The notes beneath the pieces were generated by a model that saw nothing but the letters and a program-made list of their open reading frames with translations, made no database searches and was not told the DNA's origin. This document shows, in pieces, positions 34,282-41,987 of a stretch of DNA of 64,000 nucleotides. The position numbers and the translations under genes are program-made. The DNA is taken from assembly GCF_000178975.2 (NCBI RefSeq), contig NC_015064.1:496001-560000 (forward strand). The letters run 5' to 3'. Numbering within the stretch: the first letter of the stretch is position 1; each line of letters begins with the position of its first letter. This DNA comes from Granulicella tundricola MP5ACTX9. GTDB lineage: Bacteria > Acidobacteriota > Terriglobia > Terriglobales > Acidobacteriaceae.

Positions 34282-34824
34282 ATGTGGAAGCCCAATCAGC
34301 CCGGCACCCCTCAGACGCCGGAGCCGCAGCGCCCGTCGACCCCTCCAGTGGCCAGCTTTGACAACAGCCCTCTTGCCCCAGCACGTCCCGCGGCCCCGAG
34401 CGTCTCGGCTGCGTCGAACGCGCCGGCATCGGGCGAGCAGGCGACGATCGGCAAGAGCCTGATCGTCAAGGGTGAGCTTTCGGGTTCGGAGTCGTTGTAC
34501 ATCGACGGTAAGGTCGAAGGCGCGATCAACCTGCCCGGAAACCGCGTGACCGTGGGCCGTAACGGCCAGGTGGCGGCGAACATCATGGCACGCGAGATCG
34601 TCGTGCTCGGTAAGGTGCGCGGCAACTGCCATGCGTCCGACCGTGTGGATATCCGCAGCGAAGGCTCGCTGACCGGCGATGTCATTGCGGCGCGTATTTC
34701 GATCGAAGACGGCGCGTTCTTCAAGGGCGGCATCGACATCCGTAAGCCGGGTGCCGGTGATGCGAAGCCCGCTGCAACCCCCGCTGCGGCTGAGAAGCCG
34801 GAGCCTGTGGCTGTCAGCAGCTAA
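34282..34824 (+). CDS. Bactofilin (polymer-forming cytoskeletal protein)
   Basis: A 180-residue protein. A Pro/Ala-rich disordered N-terminal tail (about 1-52) is followed by the bactofilin beta-helix (about 53-155): TIGKSLIVKGELSGSESLYI, then DGKVEGAINLPGNRVTVGRN, then GQVAANIMAREIVVLGKVRG. A short Ala/Pro/Lys-rich C-terminal tail completes it. Bactofilins self-assemble into filaments at the inner membrane and affect cell shape or envelope placement. Codons are C-ending and unlike the neighbours, suggesting strong expression. A terminator follows, so it is monocistronic. Confidence 0.92.
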   Translation: MWKPNQPGTPQTPEPQRPSTPPVASFDNSPLAPARPAAPSVSAASNAPASGEQATIGKSLIVKGELSGSESLYIDGKVEGAINLPGNRVTVGRNGQVAANIMAREIVVLGKVRGNCHASDRVDIRSEGSLTGDVIAARISIEDGAFFKGGIDIRKPGAGDAKPAATPAAAEKPEPVAVSS

Positions 34825-34844
34825 ATCGCTCTAAATTTGGACTG

Positions 34845-34872
34845 GCCCCGGTGATCTTTGCCGGGGCTTTTC
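34845..34872 (+). terminator. Terminator of bactofilin gene
   Basis: GCCCCGG and CCGGGGC form a 7-bp stem with a 9-base loop, followed by TTTTCTG, 21 bp after the stop. Confidence 0.8.
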
Positions 34873-34912
34873 TGCGTTTGGCGCGTGGGGAGTGTGCTGG
34901 TTCCTGGCGAAA

Positions 34913-34955
34913 AGATTGAAATGATCAGGATTGATAAAAGCGATCAAAGCTGATT
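34913..34955. repeat. Dispersed ATTGATAAAAGCGATCAAAG element, single arm
   Basis: GATCAGGATTGATAAAAGCG followed by ATCAAAGCTGATTTTTT. The same sequence makes the two arms of the large inverted repeat at 46768-46880. It is also a possible terminator for the DUF2752 gene from the other side. Confidence 0.6.
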
Positions 34956-34975
34956 TTTTTATTGGTTGTATACGG

Positions 34976-35311
34976 CTAGTTGCGGGTGATGGTGAAGATT
35001 GTGGTGATTGCCAGGAGGGTGTAGATGAGGGGTGGGGGGATTTTGGGGGGGTGGTTTTTTATGAGGATGAGGGTGGCGTAGGCGAGGGCTAAGGGGAGCA
35101 GGGCGATGATGAGGGGGTTGAGGTGCCAGGCCTGGGTGAGGTGGGCGTGGAGGAGGGCGGAGAGGGCTCGGGTGGCTCCGCAGCCGGGGCAGAGGAGGCC
35201 GGTTAAGGCGTGGATGGGGCAGACGGGGTAGAACGAGGTGGTTTCTGGGGGGTAGGCGTAGAGGGTTGCGGTTGTGAGGAGGGTGGCCGCGATGGTGAGG
35301 GGGCGGGTCAT
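34976..35311 (-). CDS. DUF2752 membrane protein
   Basis: A 111-residue protein with three or four predicted membrane segments. The DUF2752 signature is clear: FYPVCPIHALTGLLCPGCGA, followed by TRALSALLHAHLTQAWHLNP. The Cys pair CPGCG is the family's conserved feature. Function is unknown; members often sit beside GYF or interferon-induced-transmembrane-like proteins. The start ATG at 35311 is chosen because the longer frame upstream is made entirely of intergenic repeats. A GYF-domain membrane protein lies 600 bp upstream on the same strand. Confidence 0.82.
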   Translation of the reverse strand: MTRPLTIAATLLTTATLYAYPPETTSFYPVCPIHALTGLLCPGCGATRALSALLHAHLTQAWHLNPLIIALLPLALAYATLILIKNHPPKIPPPLIYTLLAITTIFTITRN

Positions 35312-35335
35312 TTCGGTGGGCGTCTGAGAGATTAC

Positions 35336-35397
35336 TTCCCACTTATCGCGGTGAGGCTGCGATGAATGGGGCGCGGAAGAGGTTCGGGCGGTCCGAG
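35336..35397. repeat. Dispersed CCCACTTATCGCGG..GCTGCGATGAATGGG element, copy 1
   Basis: CTTCCCACTTATCGCGGTGA, then GGCTGCGATGAATGGGGCGC. It is an imperfect inverted repeat (CCCACTTATCGC against GCGATGAATGGG). A second copy is at 39048-39108. Confidence 0.75.
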
Positions 35398-35437
35398 AAC
35401 GGCAGCGACAACTGCAACGGCAACAGCCAAAACCAAT

Positions 35438-35761
35438 ACGGAGGTTCTGAGCTTCGCTCAGAATGACGACCGTAAAACAAAAACAAAAACAAAAACAACG
35501 GCAACGGCAACGCAAAAGCAACGGCAAACGCAAATGCAACAGCAGCGGCAAATGCAACAGCAGCGGCAAATGCAAATGCAACGGCAGCGGCAAATGCAAC
35601 AGCAACGGCAGCGGCAAATACAACGGCAGCGGCAAATGCAACGGCAGCGGCAAATGCAACGGCAGCGGCAAATGCAACGGCAGCGGCAAAAGCAACGGCA
35701 GCGGCAAATGCAAATGCAACGGCAGAAGCAGGTTCCTTCGCTTCGCTGCGGAATGACAAAC
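35438..35761. repeat. Large GGCAAATGCAACGGCAGC array bounded by CAGAATGACG modules
   Basis: It begins with a GAGCTTCGCTCAGAATGACG module. About 250 bp of hexamer-based tandem sequence follow, whose best 18-bp period is GGCAAATGCAACGGCAGC (clearest at 35590-35720). It ends with CCTTCGCTTCGCTGCGGAAT plus GACA. All reading frames of the array are open, giving false low-complexity ORFs (AFAAAV or GKCNGS repeats). The gap 35312-35914 holds only this and two further repeat pieces. Confidence 0.9.
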
Positions 35762-35837
35762 CAAATCCAGGAGCGGTGGGGCGGGAGGTTAGGTGCAGTC
35801 GATTGCTGCCGGAATCGACTGCACCACCCTCCACCCC

Positions 35838-35911
35838 AACAGACAAAAGCGTCTGCCGGGCCCCGGCCTGTCCGACGAGAAGACCGTCGTCCGAGGATGG
35901 GGCACCCGTTG
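35838..35911. repeat. GACCGTCGTCCGAGGATGGGGCACCCG element, copy 1
   Basis: GTCCGACGAGAAGACCGTCG followed by TCCGAGGATGGGGCACCCGT. A second copy is at 39143-39190, and a shorter GGGACATGGGGCACCCC version lies near 36850. It abuts the GYF gene stop. Confidence 0.7.
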
Positions 35912-35914
35912 TGG

Positions 35915-36664
35915 TTAGAGGGGGCCGGGGGCTCCGTAGCGGGCGGCGGTTTTGATCTGGTTGATGCGGTTGAGGTGGTACTGGAAGTAGACGCCGCCGA
36001 AGAAGAAGGTCATGACGGGGTTGAGGCGGAGACCGACGGGTTCGGGGCCGTTGAAGTGCTCTTCGAGGGAGGCTCGCTGGCTGTAACGGGCGATGAGCTT
36101 GACGACCCAGGCGGAGAGGCCGATGAGGCCTGCGACGGGGTGGAAGCTGGAGTGGACGCCGCTGTGGCGCATCATCATGGCGTCGTGGAAGCCGTTGAAG
36201 CCGCCAAAGAAGATCTGGAGGACCGTCAGGACGACGAAGCCGATGTAGTACATCATGGAGGTCGCGTTGGGCTGGACGCGCTTGAGCCAGGCGGCAACGA
36301 CGAGGTTCCAGATGATCATGAAGAAGGAACAGGTAAGGAAGCCGAAGAGGAGGACGAGGCCCCAGTGTAGGTTGGGGGCGTCGGGGTACTGGGAGGCGGC
36401 TGCGGCGGGGTTGAACTGGGGTGCGCCGGGGTTGGGGGTGAAGGCCGGGGTGAAGACGGGGGCGGAGTAGGCGGGGGCGGGGGCTCCGGAACTGAAGCCA
36501 GTGGTGCGGCCGGCCAGGATCTCGGAGACGGGGAGCCATTCCGACATTTCTTCGCTTTTGGCGAGGTCGGTGGGAAGGACGTTGCCGCTGACGACGTAGC
36601 GCTGCAGGTCTTCAAGGGTGTAAGGACCGTACATCTGGCCGTTACGGGAGATCTGATAATGCAT
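35915..36664 (-). CDS. GYF-domain membrane protein
   Basis: A 249-residue protein. An N-terminal GYF_2 domain (residues 1-52) is plain: YQISRNGQMYGPYTLEDLQR followed by PTDLAKSEEMSEWLPV. It binds proline-rich partners in known cases. A Pro/Ala-rich linker (about 55-95) leads to three predicted membrane helices (GLVLLFGFLTCSFFMIIWNL, MMYYIGFVVLTVLQIFFGGF, HPVAGLIGLSAWVVKLIARY). A C-terminal amphipathic region follows. This layout is common in Acidobacteriota and of unknown role. It is transcribed towards the DUF2752 gene, with repeats between them. Confidence 0.82.
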   Translation of the reverse strand: MHYQISRNGQMYGPYTLEDLQRYVVSGNVLPTDLAKSEEMSEWLPVSEILAGRTTGFSSGAPAPAYSAPVFTPAFTPNPGAPQFNPAAAASQYPDAPNLHWGLVLLFGFLTCSFFMIIWNLVVAAWLKRVQPNATSMMYYIGFVVLTVLQIFFGGFNGFHDAMMMRHSGVHSSFHPVAGLIGLSAWVVKLIARYSQRASLEEHFNGPEPVGLRLNPVMTFFFGGVYFQYHLNRINQIKTAARYGAPGPL

Positions 36665-36775
36665 GGACGAGCTCCTGGATGCGGGCGGGGATGGGTTGGG
36701 GGTACGTCACCGATGAAAACACGGGGGGGCGGGTTGAGGCAATTTTGTTTTTTGAATGGGGTGAGGGGCGCGTGT

Positions 36776-36993
36776 AAAAGCAGATCCCCTTCGGGATGAC
36801 AACCAATGAGGGGCGAATGGAGATTTGTGGAACCCACGTCCCAGAATCGGGACATGGGGCACCCCTCTTCTGGGCGGGGGAGAGACGGCCCGGGGCTAAA
36901 GCCCGGGGTTTCTTCGGCTCGTTGACGGGGGGCTGAAGCCCCCCTCTAATCCGAACGGCAACGGCAGGTTCCTCCGCTGCGCTCTGAATGACC
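36776..36993. repeat. Dispersed intergenic repeat, copy 5 (several modules, short array)
   Basis: The order is AGATCCCCTTCGGGATGACA, then GGGACATGGGGCACCCC, then CCCGGGGCTAAAGCCCGGGG, GGGGGGCTGAAGCCCCCC, CTCTAATCCG, two AACGGC units, and CCTCCGCTGCGCTCTGAATG. It fills the 353-bp gap between the GYF and GH28 genes; the rest shows nothing recognisable. Confidence 0.8.
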
Positions 36994-37017
36994 CCTTGAA
37001 GGGTTTCGTCGGAGGGG

Positions 37018-38754
37018 TTAGAGGGTTTGGTTGTTGGCGGTGGGGAGGATGGTGTCTTTTGCGGCGCGGCTCAGGTGGATGCGGAGGTCGGTTACGTTGT
37101 GGAGGGCGAAGGCCGGGGTGGCGGTGGGGGCTGTGATGGCTAGAAAATCGGCGCGGGTTACGTCATCCAGGTAGAAGGACGGGCGGGCGTCCGGGGTGGC
37201 GGAGGCGATCTCGATGTGCGACATTTCAAGGTTCTTCATGTGGCGGAGGAAGAAGCCCTGGGTGGGCATGGGTCCGAACATGCCGGGGTCGGGGTACTTG
37301 TCGGCTGCTTCCGGGGGGACGAGCGCGGCGTCTTCGGAAGTGCCTCCGCCGAGCGAGTGGGCGTAGACGTTGGCGATCTTGACGTCCTCAATGGGGTAGC
37401 CGGGGATGCCGGAGAGGATGTTGCAGAACTTGGGCAGGGTGTTGTAGCTGGTGACGTTGGAGACGAGGATGCGGCGCATGGTGCCGACCTTGGTCGAGTC
37501 TTTGGGGCCGCGGAGGCGGTTGCCGAGACGGAAGAAGAGGGAGCCGCTGACGCAATCGCGCATGGTGATGTTGGTGATGGCGATGTCTTCGCAGAGGGCA
37601 CCGTCGTCGGATTCAAGGGCGAGGCCGTAGCAGCCTTCGAAGACGCAGTTGGAGATGGTGATGTTGCGGAAGCCGCCGTTGGACTCGGTACCGCACTTGA
37701 TGCGGCCGTTGCGGGTGACGCGGGGTGCGTCGGCGGGGATCTTTTTGAAGGTGCCATCGAGGACGGAGCCGAGCTGGTACCAACCGGTGACGATGCAGTT
37801 GGTGATGGTCATGTTCTCGGTGGGTTTATTGAAGCCGAGGGCGAAGGAGGACTTGGGGCAGATGGCGTCGTCCCAGGGGGCGTTGACGGAGCAGTTGGAG
37901 ACGACAACGTTTTTGCAGCAGTCGATGTCCATGCCGTCACGGTCGGTGTCGATGGTGAGATTGTCGATGACGAGGTTGTCGACGCCGGTGAGGAGGAGGC
38001 CGAAGTGTCCGCCTTTGAGGAGGGAGAAGTCGCGGAACTGGACGTTGCGGCAGTTTTTGAGGGCGATGGCCTTGTTGCCGACGCCGGGCTGCTCGGCCTG
38101 GTACATGGGGTAGTCGCCACGTGGGGGACGGGGGGCCTGGTTGACGGGCTGGGCGGAGAGCTGGCCGCGCGGTTTGCCGTCGGGGCCGAGGCCGGATTCA
38201 GGGCCGAAGCCGGGGCGGGGCATGGTCCCGGGTGGGCGGCCGGGTCCGGCACCGTAGCTGAGGCCCTTGCCGTAGATGAGGCCGGGACCGGAGATGGAGA
38301 CGTTGTGGATGTTTTCGCCCCAGATGAGGGAGTTGTGCCAGTGGTTGTGGCCGTAGTCCTGGAATGGCTCGAAGTCGCCCTGCGGCTCGGCGGGGTCGTA
38401 GGTGCCGCCTAGCTGGCCGGTAGTTTCGCCGGGTTTGGGGGATTCGGCGGCGAGGAGGATTGCGCCCTGCGAGAGGAAGAGGGCTACGTTGCTTTTGAGG
38501 CGGATGGAGAAGCAGAGCCAGGTGCCGGCAGGGAAGACGACGGTGCCTCCGCCGGCTGCGGCCGCGGCTTCAATGGCGGCGTTGACGGCGGGGGTGTCGA
38601 GTGACTTGCCGGAGCCGGTTGCGCCGAAGGTGCGGATGTCGAAGAAGAGGGGGGAGTTCGTGGGGGTGCGGGGTGCGGCGAACGAGGTTGCGGGGGCCAG
38701 GGCGGCGAGAGCTAACGGGGAGAGTTTGAGGAGGTCGCGGCGGGCGGAGTTCAT
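37018..38754 (-). CDS. GH28-like right-handed beta-helix protein, Tat-type export signal
   Basis: A 578-residue protein. The N-terminus MNSARRDLLKLSPLALAALA has a twin-arginine-like signal. A pectate-lyase/polygalacturonase-type start follows (FFDIRTFGATGSGKSLDTPA, then VNAAIEAAAAAGGGTVVFPA). GH28 core motifs are recognisable but modified: DTDRDGMDID for NTDGxD, APWDDAI for the DD motif, and RIKCGTE for RIK. The middle carries an unusual Gly/Pro/Arg-rich insertion (about residues 165-220) in place of a normal coil. It probably acts on pectin or another uronic polymer in the periplasm. The altered NTD motif leaves catalysis uncertain. The start at 38754 is fixed by the signal peptide. Confidence 0.82.
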   Translation of the reverse strand: MNSARRDLLKLSPLALAALAPATSFAAPRTPTNSPLFFDIRTFGATGSGKSLDTPAVNAAIEAAAAAGGGTVVFPAGTWLCFSIRLKSNVALFLSQGAILLAAESPKPGETTGQLGGTYDPAEPQGDFEPFQDYGHNHWHNSLIWGENIHNVSISGPGLIYGKGLSYGAGPGRPPGTMPRPGFGPESGLGPDGKPRGQLSAQPVNQAPRPPRGDYPMYQAEQPGVGNKAIALKNCRNVQFRDFSLLKGGHFGLLLTGVDNLVIDNLTIDTDRDGMDIDCCKNVVVSNCSVNAPWDDAICPKSSFALGFNKPTENMTITNCIVTGWYQLGSVLDGTFKKIPADAPRVTRNGRIKCGTESNGGFRNITISNCVFEGCYGLALESDDGALCEDIAITNITMRDCVSGSLFFRLGNRLRGPKDSTKVGTMRRILVSNVTSYNTLPKFCNILSGIPGYPIEDVKIANVYAHSLGGGTSEDAALVPPEAADKYPDPGMFGPMPTQGFFLRHMKNLEMSHIEIASATPDARPSFYLDDVTRADFLAITAPTATPAFALHNVTDLRIHLSRAAKDTILPTANNQTL

Positions 38755-38837
38755 AGGCAGCCATGCTACCAGAGCGATGGGGGAATTGTTTCTGGATGAG
38801 GGAGGGCGTAATGCGGATAGGAGGGTGGGGAGAGGCA

Positions 38838-39012
<175 letters not shown>

Positions 39013-39042
39013 TGCTTGGCAACTGCTTGGCTGGGTGAGAGC

Positions 39043-39190
39043 GTGCTTTCCCACTCATCGCGATAGTGCTGCGATGAATGGGACACGGAGATGGTTGGGC
39101 TGGGAGGGGTTAAGGGCGTCGTTTGCTTCCGCAAACGATACCCCACCCTATCCGACGATGAGACCGTCGTCTGAGGATGGGGCACCCGTG
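39043..39190. repeat. Second copies of the ATCGCG..GATGAATGGG and GACCGTCGTC..GGGGCACCCG elements
   Basis: TTTCCCACTCATCGCGATAG, then TGCTGCGATGAATGGGACAC (39048-39090) matches 35336. GACGATGAGACCGTCGTCTG, then AGGATGGGGCACCCG (39150-39190) matches 35870. These complete the 446-bp gap between the GH28 gene and the efflux operon. Confidence 0.75.
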
Positions 39191-39200
39191 TTGGGCTGCT

Positions 39201-40673
39201 TTAGAGTGGCGGGAGGTTGGCGGTGGACCAGCCTCCGCCGAGGGCCTTGATGAGCAGGACGCTTGCGTCCATGCGGCGGCGCATGATGTCGATGTCGTTG
39301 CGTTCGTTGAGGAGGGCGGTTTGCTGGGCGGTGACGACCTGGAGGTAGGTGTCCAGGCCTCCGACGTAGCGGTTGTTGAAGATGTTCTGTGCGCCCTGGG
39401 CGGCTTCAGTGGCCTGGCGCTGCTGCTCCTGCTCGTCTGTGAGGATGCGGAGGGCGGAGAGATTGTCTTCGACCTGCTGGAAGGCGGTGAGGACGGTCTG
39501 GCGATAGTCGGCTGAGGACTGCTGGTAGCCGGCGATGGCCTGGTTGGAGATGCCGCGGCGACGACCGAAGTCGAGGAGGGTCTCGTCGAGTTCGGGTCCG
39601 AGGGTATAGGCGAGATTGCCGGCGGAGAAGAAGCTTCCGAGGGTGTTGGCCTGGAGGCCGAAGCTGTTGTTGAAGGAGAGGGTAGGGAAGTAGGCTGCGC
39701 GTGCGATGCCGATGCGCTCGTTGGCTTCATGGGCGCGGCGCTCGGCTGCGGCGATGTCGGGGCGGCGCTCGAGGAGCTGCGAGGGGAGACCGTAGGGGAT
39801 GAAGGGCGGCTTGGTTTCGAGCGGGGCTACGGGGACGGAGAAGCTGTTAGGCGGTTGGCCGACGAGGACGGCGATGGCGTGCTCGTAGTTGGCGCGCTGG
39901 ACGAGGACGTCGTGCTGTTGGACGATGGCGGCCTGGAGCTGGGTCTTTGCCTGGAAGACGTCGGACTCCGGGACTACGCCGCCTTCAAAGCGGTTGGTGG
40001 TGATGCGGAGGGCTTCCTGGTAGTCCTTGATGGTTTCGGCGAGGAGCTTGTACTGGGCATCGGAGCTGCGGACTTCGAAGTAATCGACGGCCAGGTCTGA
40101 TTGGATGGAGAGCTGGGCTCCCTGAAGGTCGGCGGCGGAGGCCTGGGTTTCTTCTTTGGCGATGTTGACGGTGCGGCGGATGCGTCCCCAGAGGTCGACT
40201 TCATAGTTGAACGTGAGGGGCAGGGCGACCGTGCCCTGACCGGGCGTAGAGCCGCTGGGGGTGTAGAAGGGACGCTGGTCCGAGTAACGGATGCCGCCGG
40301 CGCTGGGTCCGGTGCCGATGGTGGGGAAGAGGTCGGCGCGGTTGATGCCGATCTGGGCGCGTGCGCCGTCGTAACGGGCTGCGGCGGACTTCAGGGACTG
40401 GTTCTGGATGCCGGCTTCGACTTCGAGCTTGTTGAGTTCGGGGTCCTGGAAGATGTTCCACCAGTCGCCACGGAGGACAGCGTCTGCGGGGGTGGCGGGG
40501 TGCCAGTTGGGGTCCGACTCTTTATAGGCGTCCTTGAAGGTCTCGGGTGCCTGGTAGGTGGGGACGGTGGGCTTGACGTACTTTGGCCCGACCATGCAGC
40601 CGGTGGTGAGGGAGAGGCCGGCTGCGAGGAGGACTGCTCGTGCTGCGGTTTGGCGACTGCTTGTGGCGTTCAC
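39201..40673 (-). CDS. Outer membrane efflux lipoprotein (NodT/OprM type)
   Basis: A 490-residue outer membrane factor with a lipoprotein signal (LLAAGLSLTTGC, Cys about residue 26) and the family start VGPKYVKPTVPTYQAPETFK. Two TolC-type repeats with long helices and a beta-barrel segment follow. It forms the outer channel of the tripartite RND pump. The start is GTG, overlapping the stop of the membrane fusion protein by four bases (GTGA). It is the last gene of the operon. Confidence 0.9.
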   Translation of the reverse strand: MNATSSRQTAARAVLLAAGLSLTTGCMVGPKYVKPTVPTYQAPETFKDAYKESDPNWHPATPADAVLRGDWWNIFQDPELNKLEVEAGIQNQSLKSAAARYDGARAQIGINRADLFPTIGTGPSAGGIRYSDQRPFYTPSGSTPGQGTVALPLTFNYEVDLWGRIRRTVNIAKEETQASAADLQGAQLSIQSDLAVDYFEVRSSDAQYKLLAETIKDYQEALRITTNRFEGGVVPESDVFQAKTQLQAAIVQQHDVLVQRANYEHAIAVLVGQPPNSFSVPVAPLETKPPFIPYGLPSQLLERRPDIAAAERRAHEANERIGIARAAYFPTLSFNNSFGLQANTLGSFFSAGNLAYTLGPELDETLLDFGRRRGISNQAIAGYQQSSADYRQTVLTAFQQVEDNLSALRILTDEQEQQRQATEAAQGAQNIFNNRYVGGLDTYLQVVTAQQTALLNERNDIDIMRRRMDASVLLIKALGGGWSTANLPPL

Positions 40674-41983
40674 TTTGCTGCTCCGTTTTCCTGGGGTCCC
40701 TGCTGGCCGGCGATGGTGACCTGCTGACCGTCTGCGATGGAGTCGGAGGGGTCTGTGATGACCTGGTCGGTGGCGGTGACACCGGAGGAGATTTCGACGA
40801 TCTCGCCGCCGTCGCTGGCGATGGTGACGGGAACGAGATGGACGCGGCCATCGCGTACGAGAGCGACCTGGAGGCCCTGCGAGCGGAAGATGAGGGTGTT
40901 GGAGGGCAGGGTCAGGTACTGGCCGTGGCTGGAGAGTTTGAAGTGGGCGAAGACGTAGGCCCCGGGGAGGAGGGTTCCGGCCGAGTTGGGGACGTCGACT
41001 TCCACGTTGAGGGTGCGGGTGGAGGGGTCGACTGCGTTTGCGTTGCGGGTGACGACGCCGTCGAAGCTGCGGCCGGGGAACTGGTCGCTGGTGAGGGAGA
41101 CGTGTTCGCCGTCGACGATGGCGGCGGTGTCGGCTTCAGGGACGGAGACGAAGACGCGGATGCGGTCGATGGCGGCGAGGTGGAAGAGCTCGCGTGCGTT
41201 GGCTCCGTTGCCTTCCTGGCCTGCGACGATGAGGGCACCGACGTCCGTGTTGCGGGCGGTGACGATGCCGTCGAAGGGAGCGTAGATCTTCTCAAAGGAC
41301 TGAAGCTGCTGGAGGCGGCGGACGGCGGCCTGGGAGGCTTCGACGGCGGCGTTCTTGGCGAGCGCGTTGCCGATGGCTTCGTCTGTCTCCTGCTTGGAGA
41401 CGGAGTTGGACTTGAGGAGGTTCTGGTAGCGGGTCTGGGTGGTGTTGGCGAGATCGAGGTTGGCCTGGGCGCTCTTGAGATCGGCCTGTGCGACCTGGAG
41501 TTGCTGGTCGACCTCCGGGGTCTCGATGGTGGCCATGAGCTGGCCGCGATGGACGTGCGCGCCGATGTCAAAGAACCACTGCTTGAGGTAGCCGTTGGTG
41601 CGGGAGTAGATGGGGGTGTCGACGTAGGCCTGGGTCGCGCCGGGGAGTGAGAGCTCGTTGGCGAGGCGGTTGCCGGAGGGATGGATGACGGCGACGATGG
41701 GAACGGAGGCTTCGACGGTCGTGTGCTCGAGCTTTCGCTCTTCGGCCTTGCGATGCAGGATGCCGTAGGCGATGACGACGATGACGATGATGGCTACGAC
41801 AGCGAGCGTGGCCCAGATGGAGCCGCCGAGACCTTTGCTGTTATCAACCTTGAGGTTGGGCTGGTTGGGCGCGGGGCTGGTCTCAGGCTGGGTGTCGAGG
41901 CGATCTCCGTGGGAGTCTGCGACGTGGGTCTGGTGCGCGTTTTGAGGATCGAGGGGCGGGGCAGTTTCGTTGATGGCGTTCAT
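40670..41983 (-). CDS. RND efflux membrane fusion protein
   Basis: A 437-residue periplasmic adaptor of the HlyD/AcrA family. The N-terminus is a 50-residue polar cytoplasmic tail, then one membrane anchor (IWATLAVVAIIVIVVIAYGI) rather than a lipobox. The barrel-lipoyl-helical hairpin order is seen: SLPGATQAYVDTPIYSRTNG, the coiled coil VDQQLQVAQADLKSAQANLD, then YAPFDGIVTARNTDVGALIV. It links the inner-membrane pump to the outer-membrane channel. It starts 4 bp after the permease stop and overlaps the channel gene. Confidence 0.92.
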   Translation of the reverse strand: MNAINETAPPLDPQNAHQTHVADSHGDRLDTQPETSPAPNQPNLKVDNSKGLGGSIWATLAVVAIIVIVVIAYGILHRKAEERKLEHTTVEASVPIVAVIHPSGNRLANELSLPGATQAYVDTPIYSRTNGYLKQWFFDIGAHVHRGQLMATIETPEVDQQLQVAQADLKSAQANLDLANTTQTRYQNLLKSNSVSKQETDEAIGNALAKNAAVEASQAAVRRLQQLQSFEKIYAPFDGIVTARNTDVGALIVAGQEGNGANARELFHLAAIDRIRVFVSVPEADTAAIVDGEHVSLTSDQFPGRSFDGVVTRNANAVDPSTRTLNVEVDVPNSAGTLLPGAYVFAHFKLSSHGQYLTLPSNTLIFRSQGLQVALVRDGRVHLVPVTIASDGGEIVEISSGVTATDQVITDPSDSIADGQQVTIAGQQGPQENGAAK

Positions 41984-41987
41984 AGTT

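Noticed and set aside
35438-35761. Regular repeats that could suggest a CRISPR array
   Set aside because: The units are contiguous without unique spacers, the period is 6-18 bp, and no cas genes are present.
35343-36539. Long AFAAAV-repeat frame on the minus strand, with GKCNGS-type and Gln/Arg-rich frames on the plus strand
   Set aside because: Produced by the tandem array, which is open in all frames; the real gene here is the GYF protein on the minus strand.
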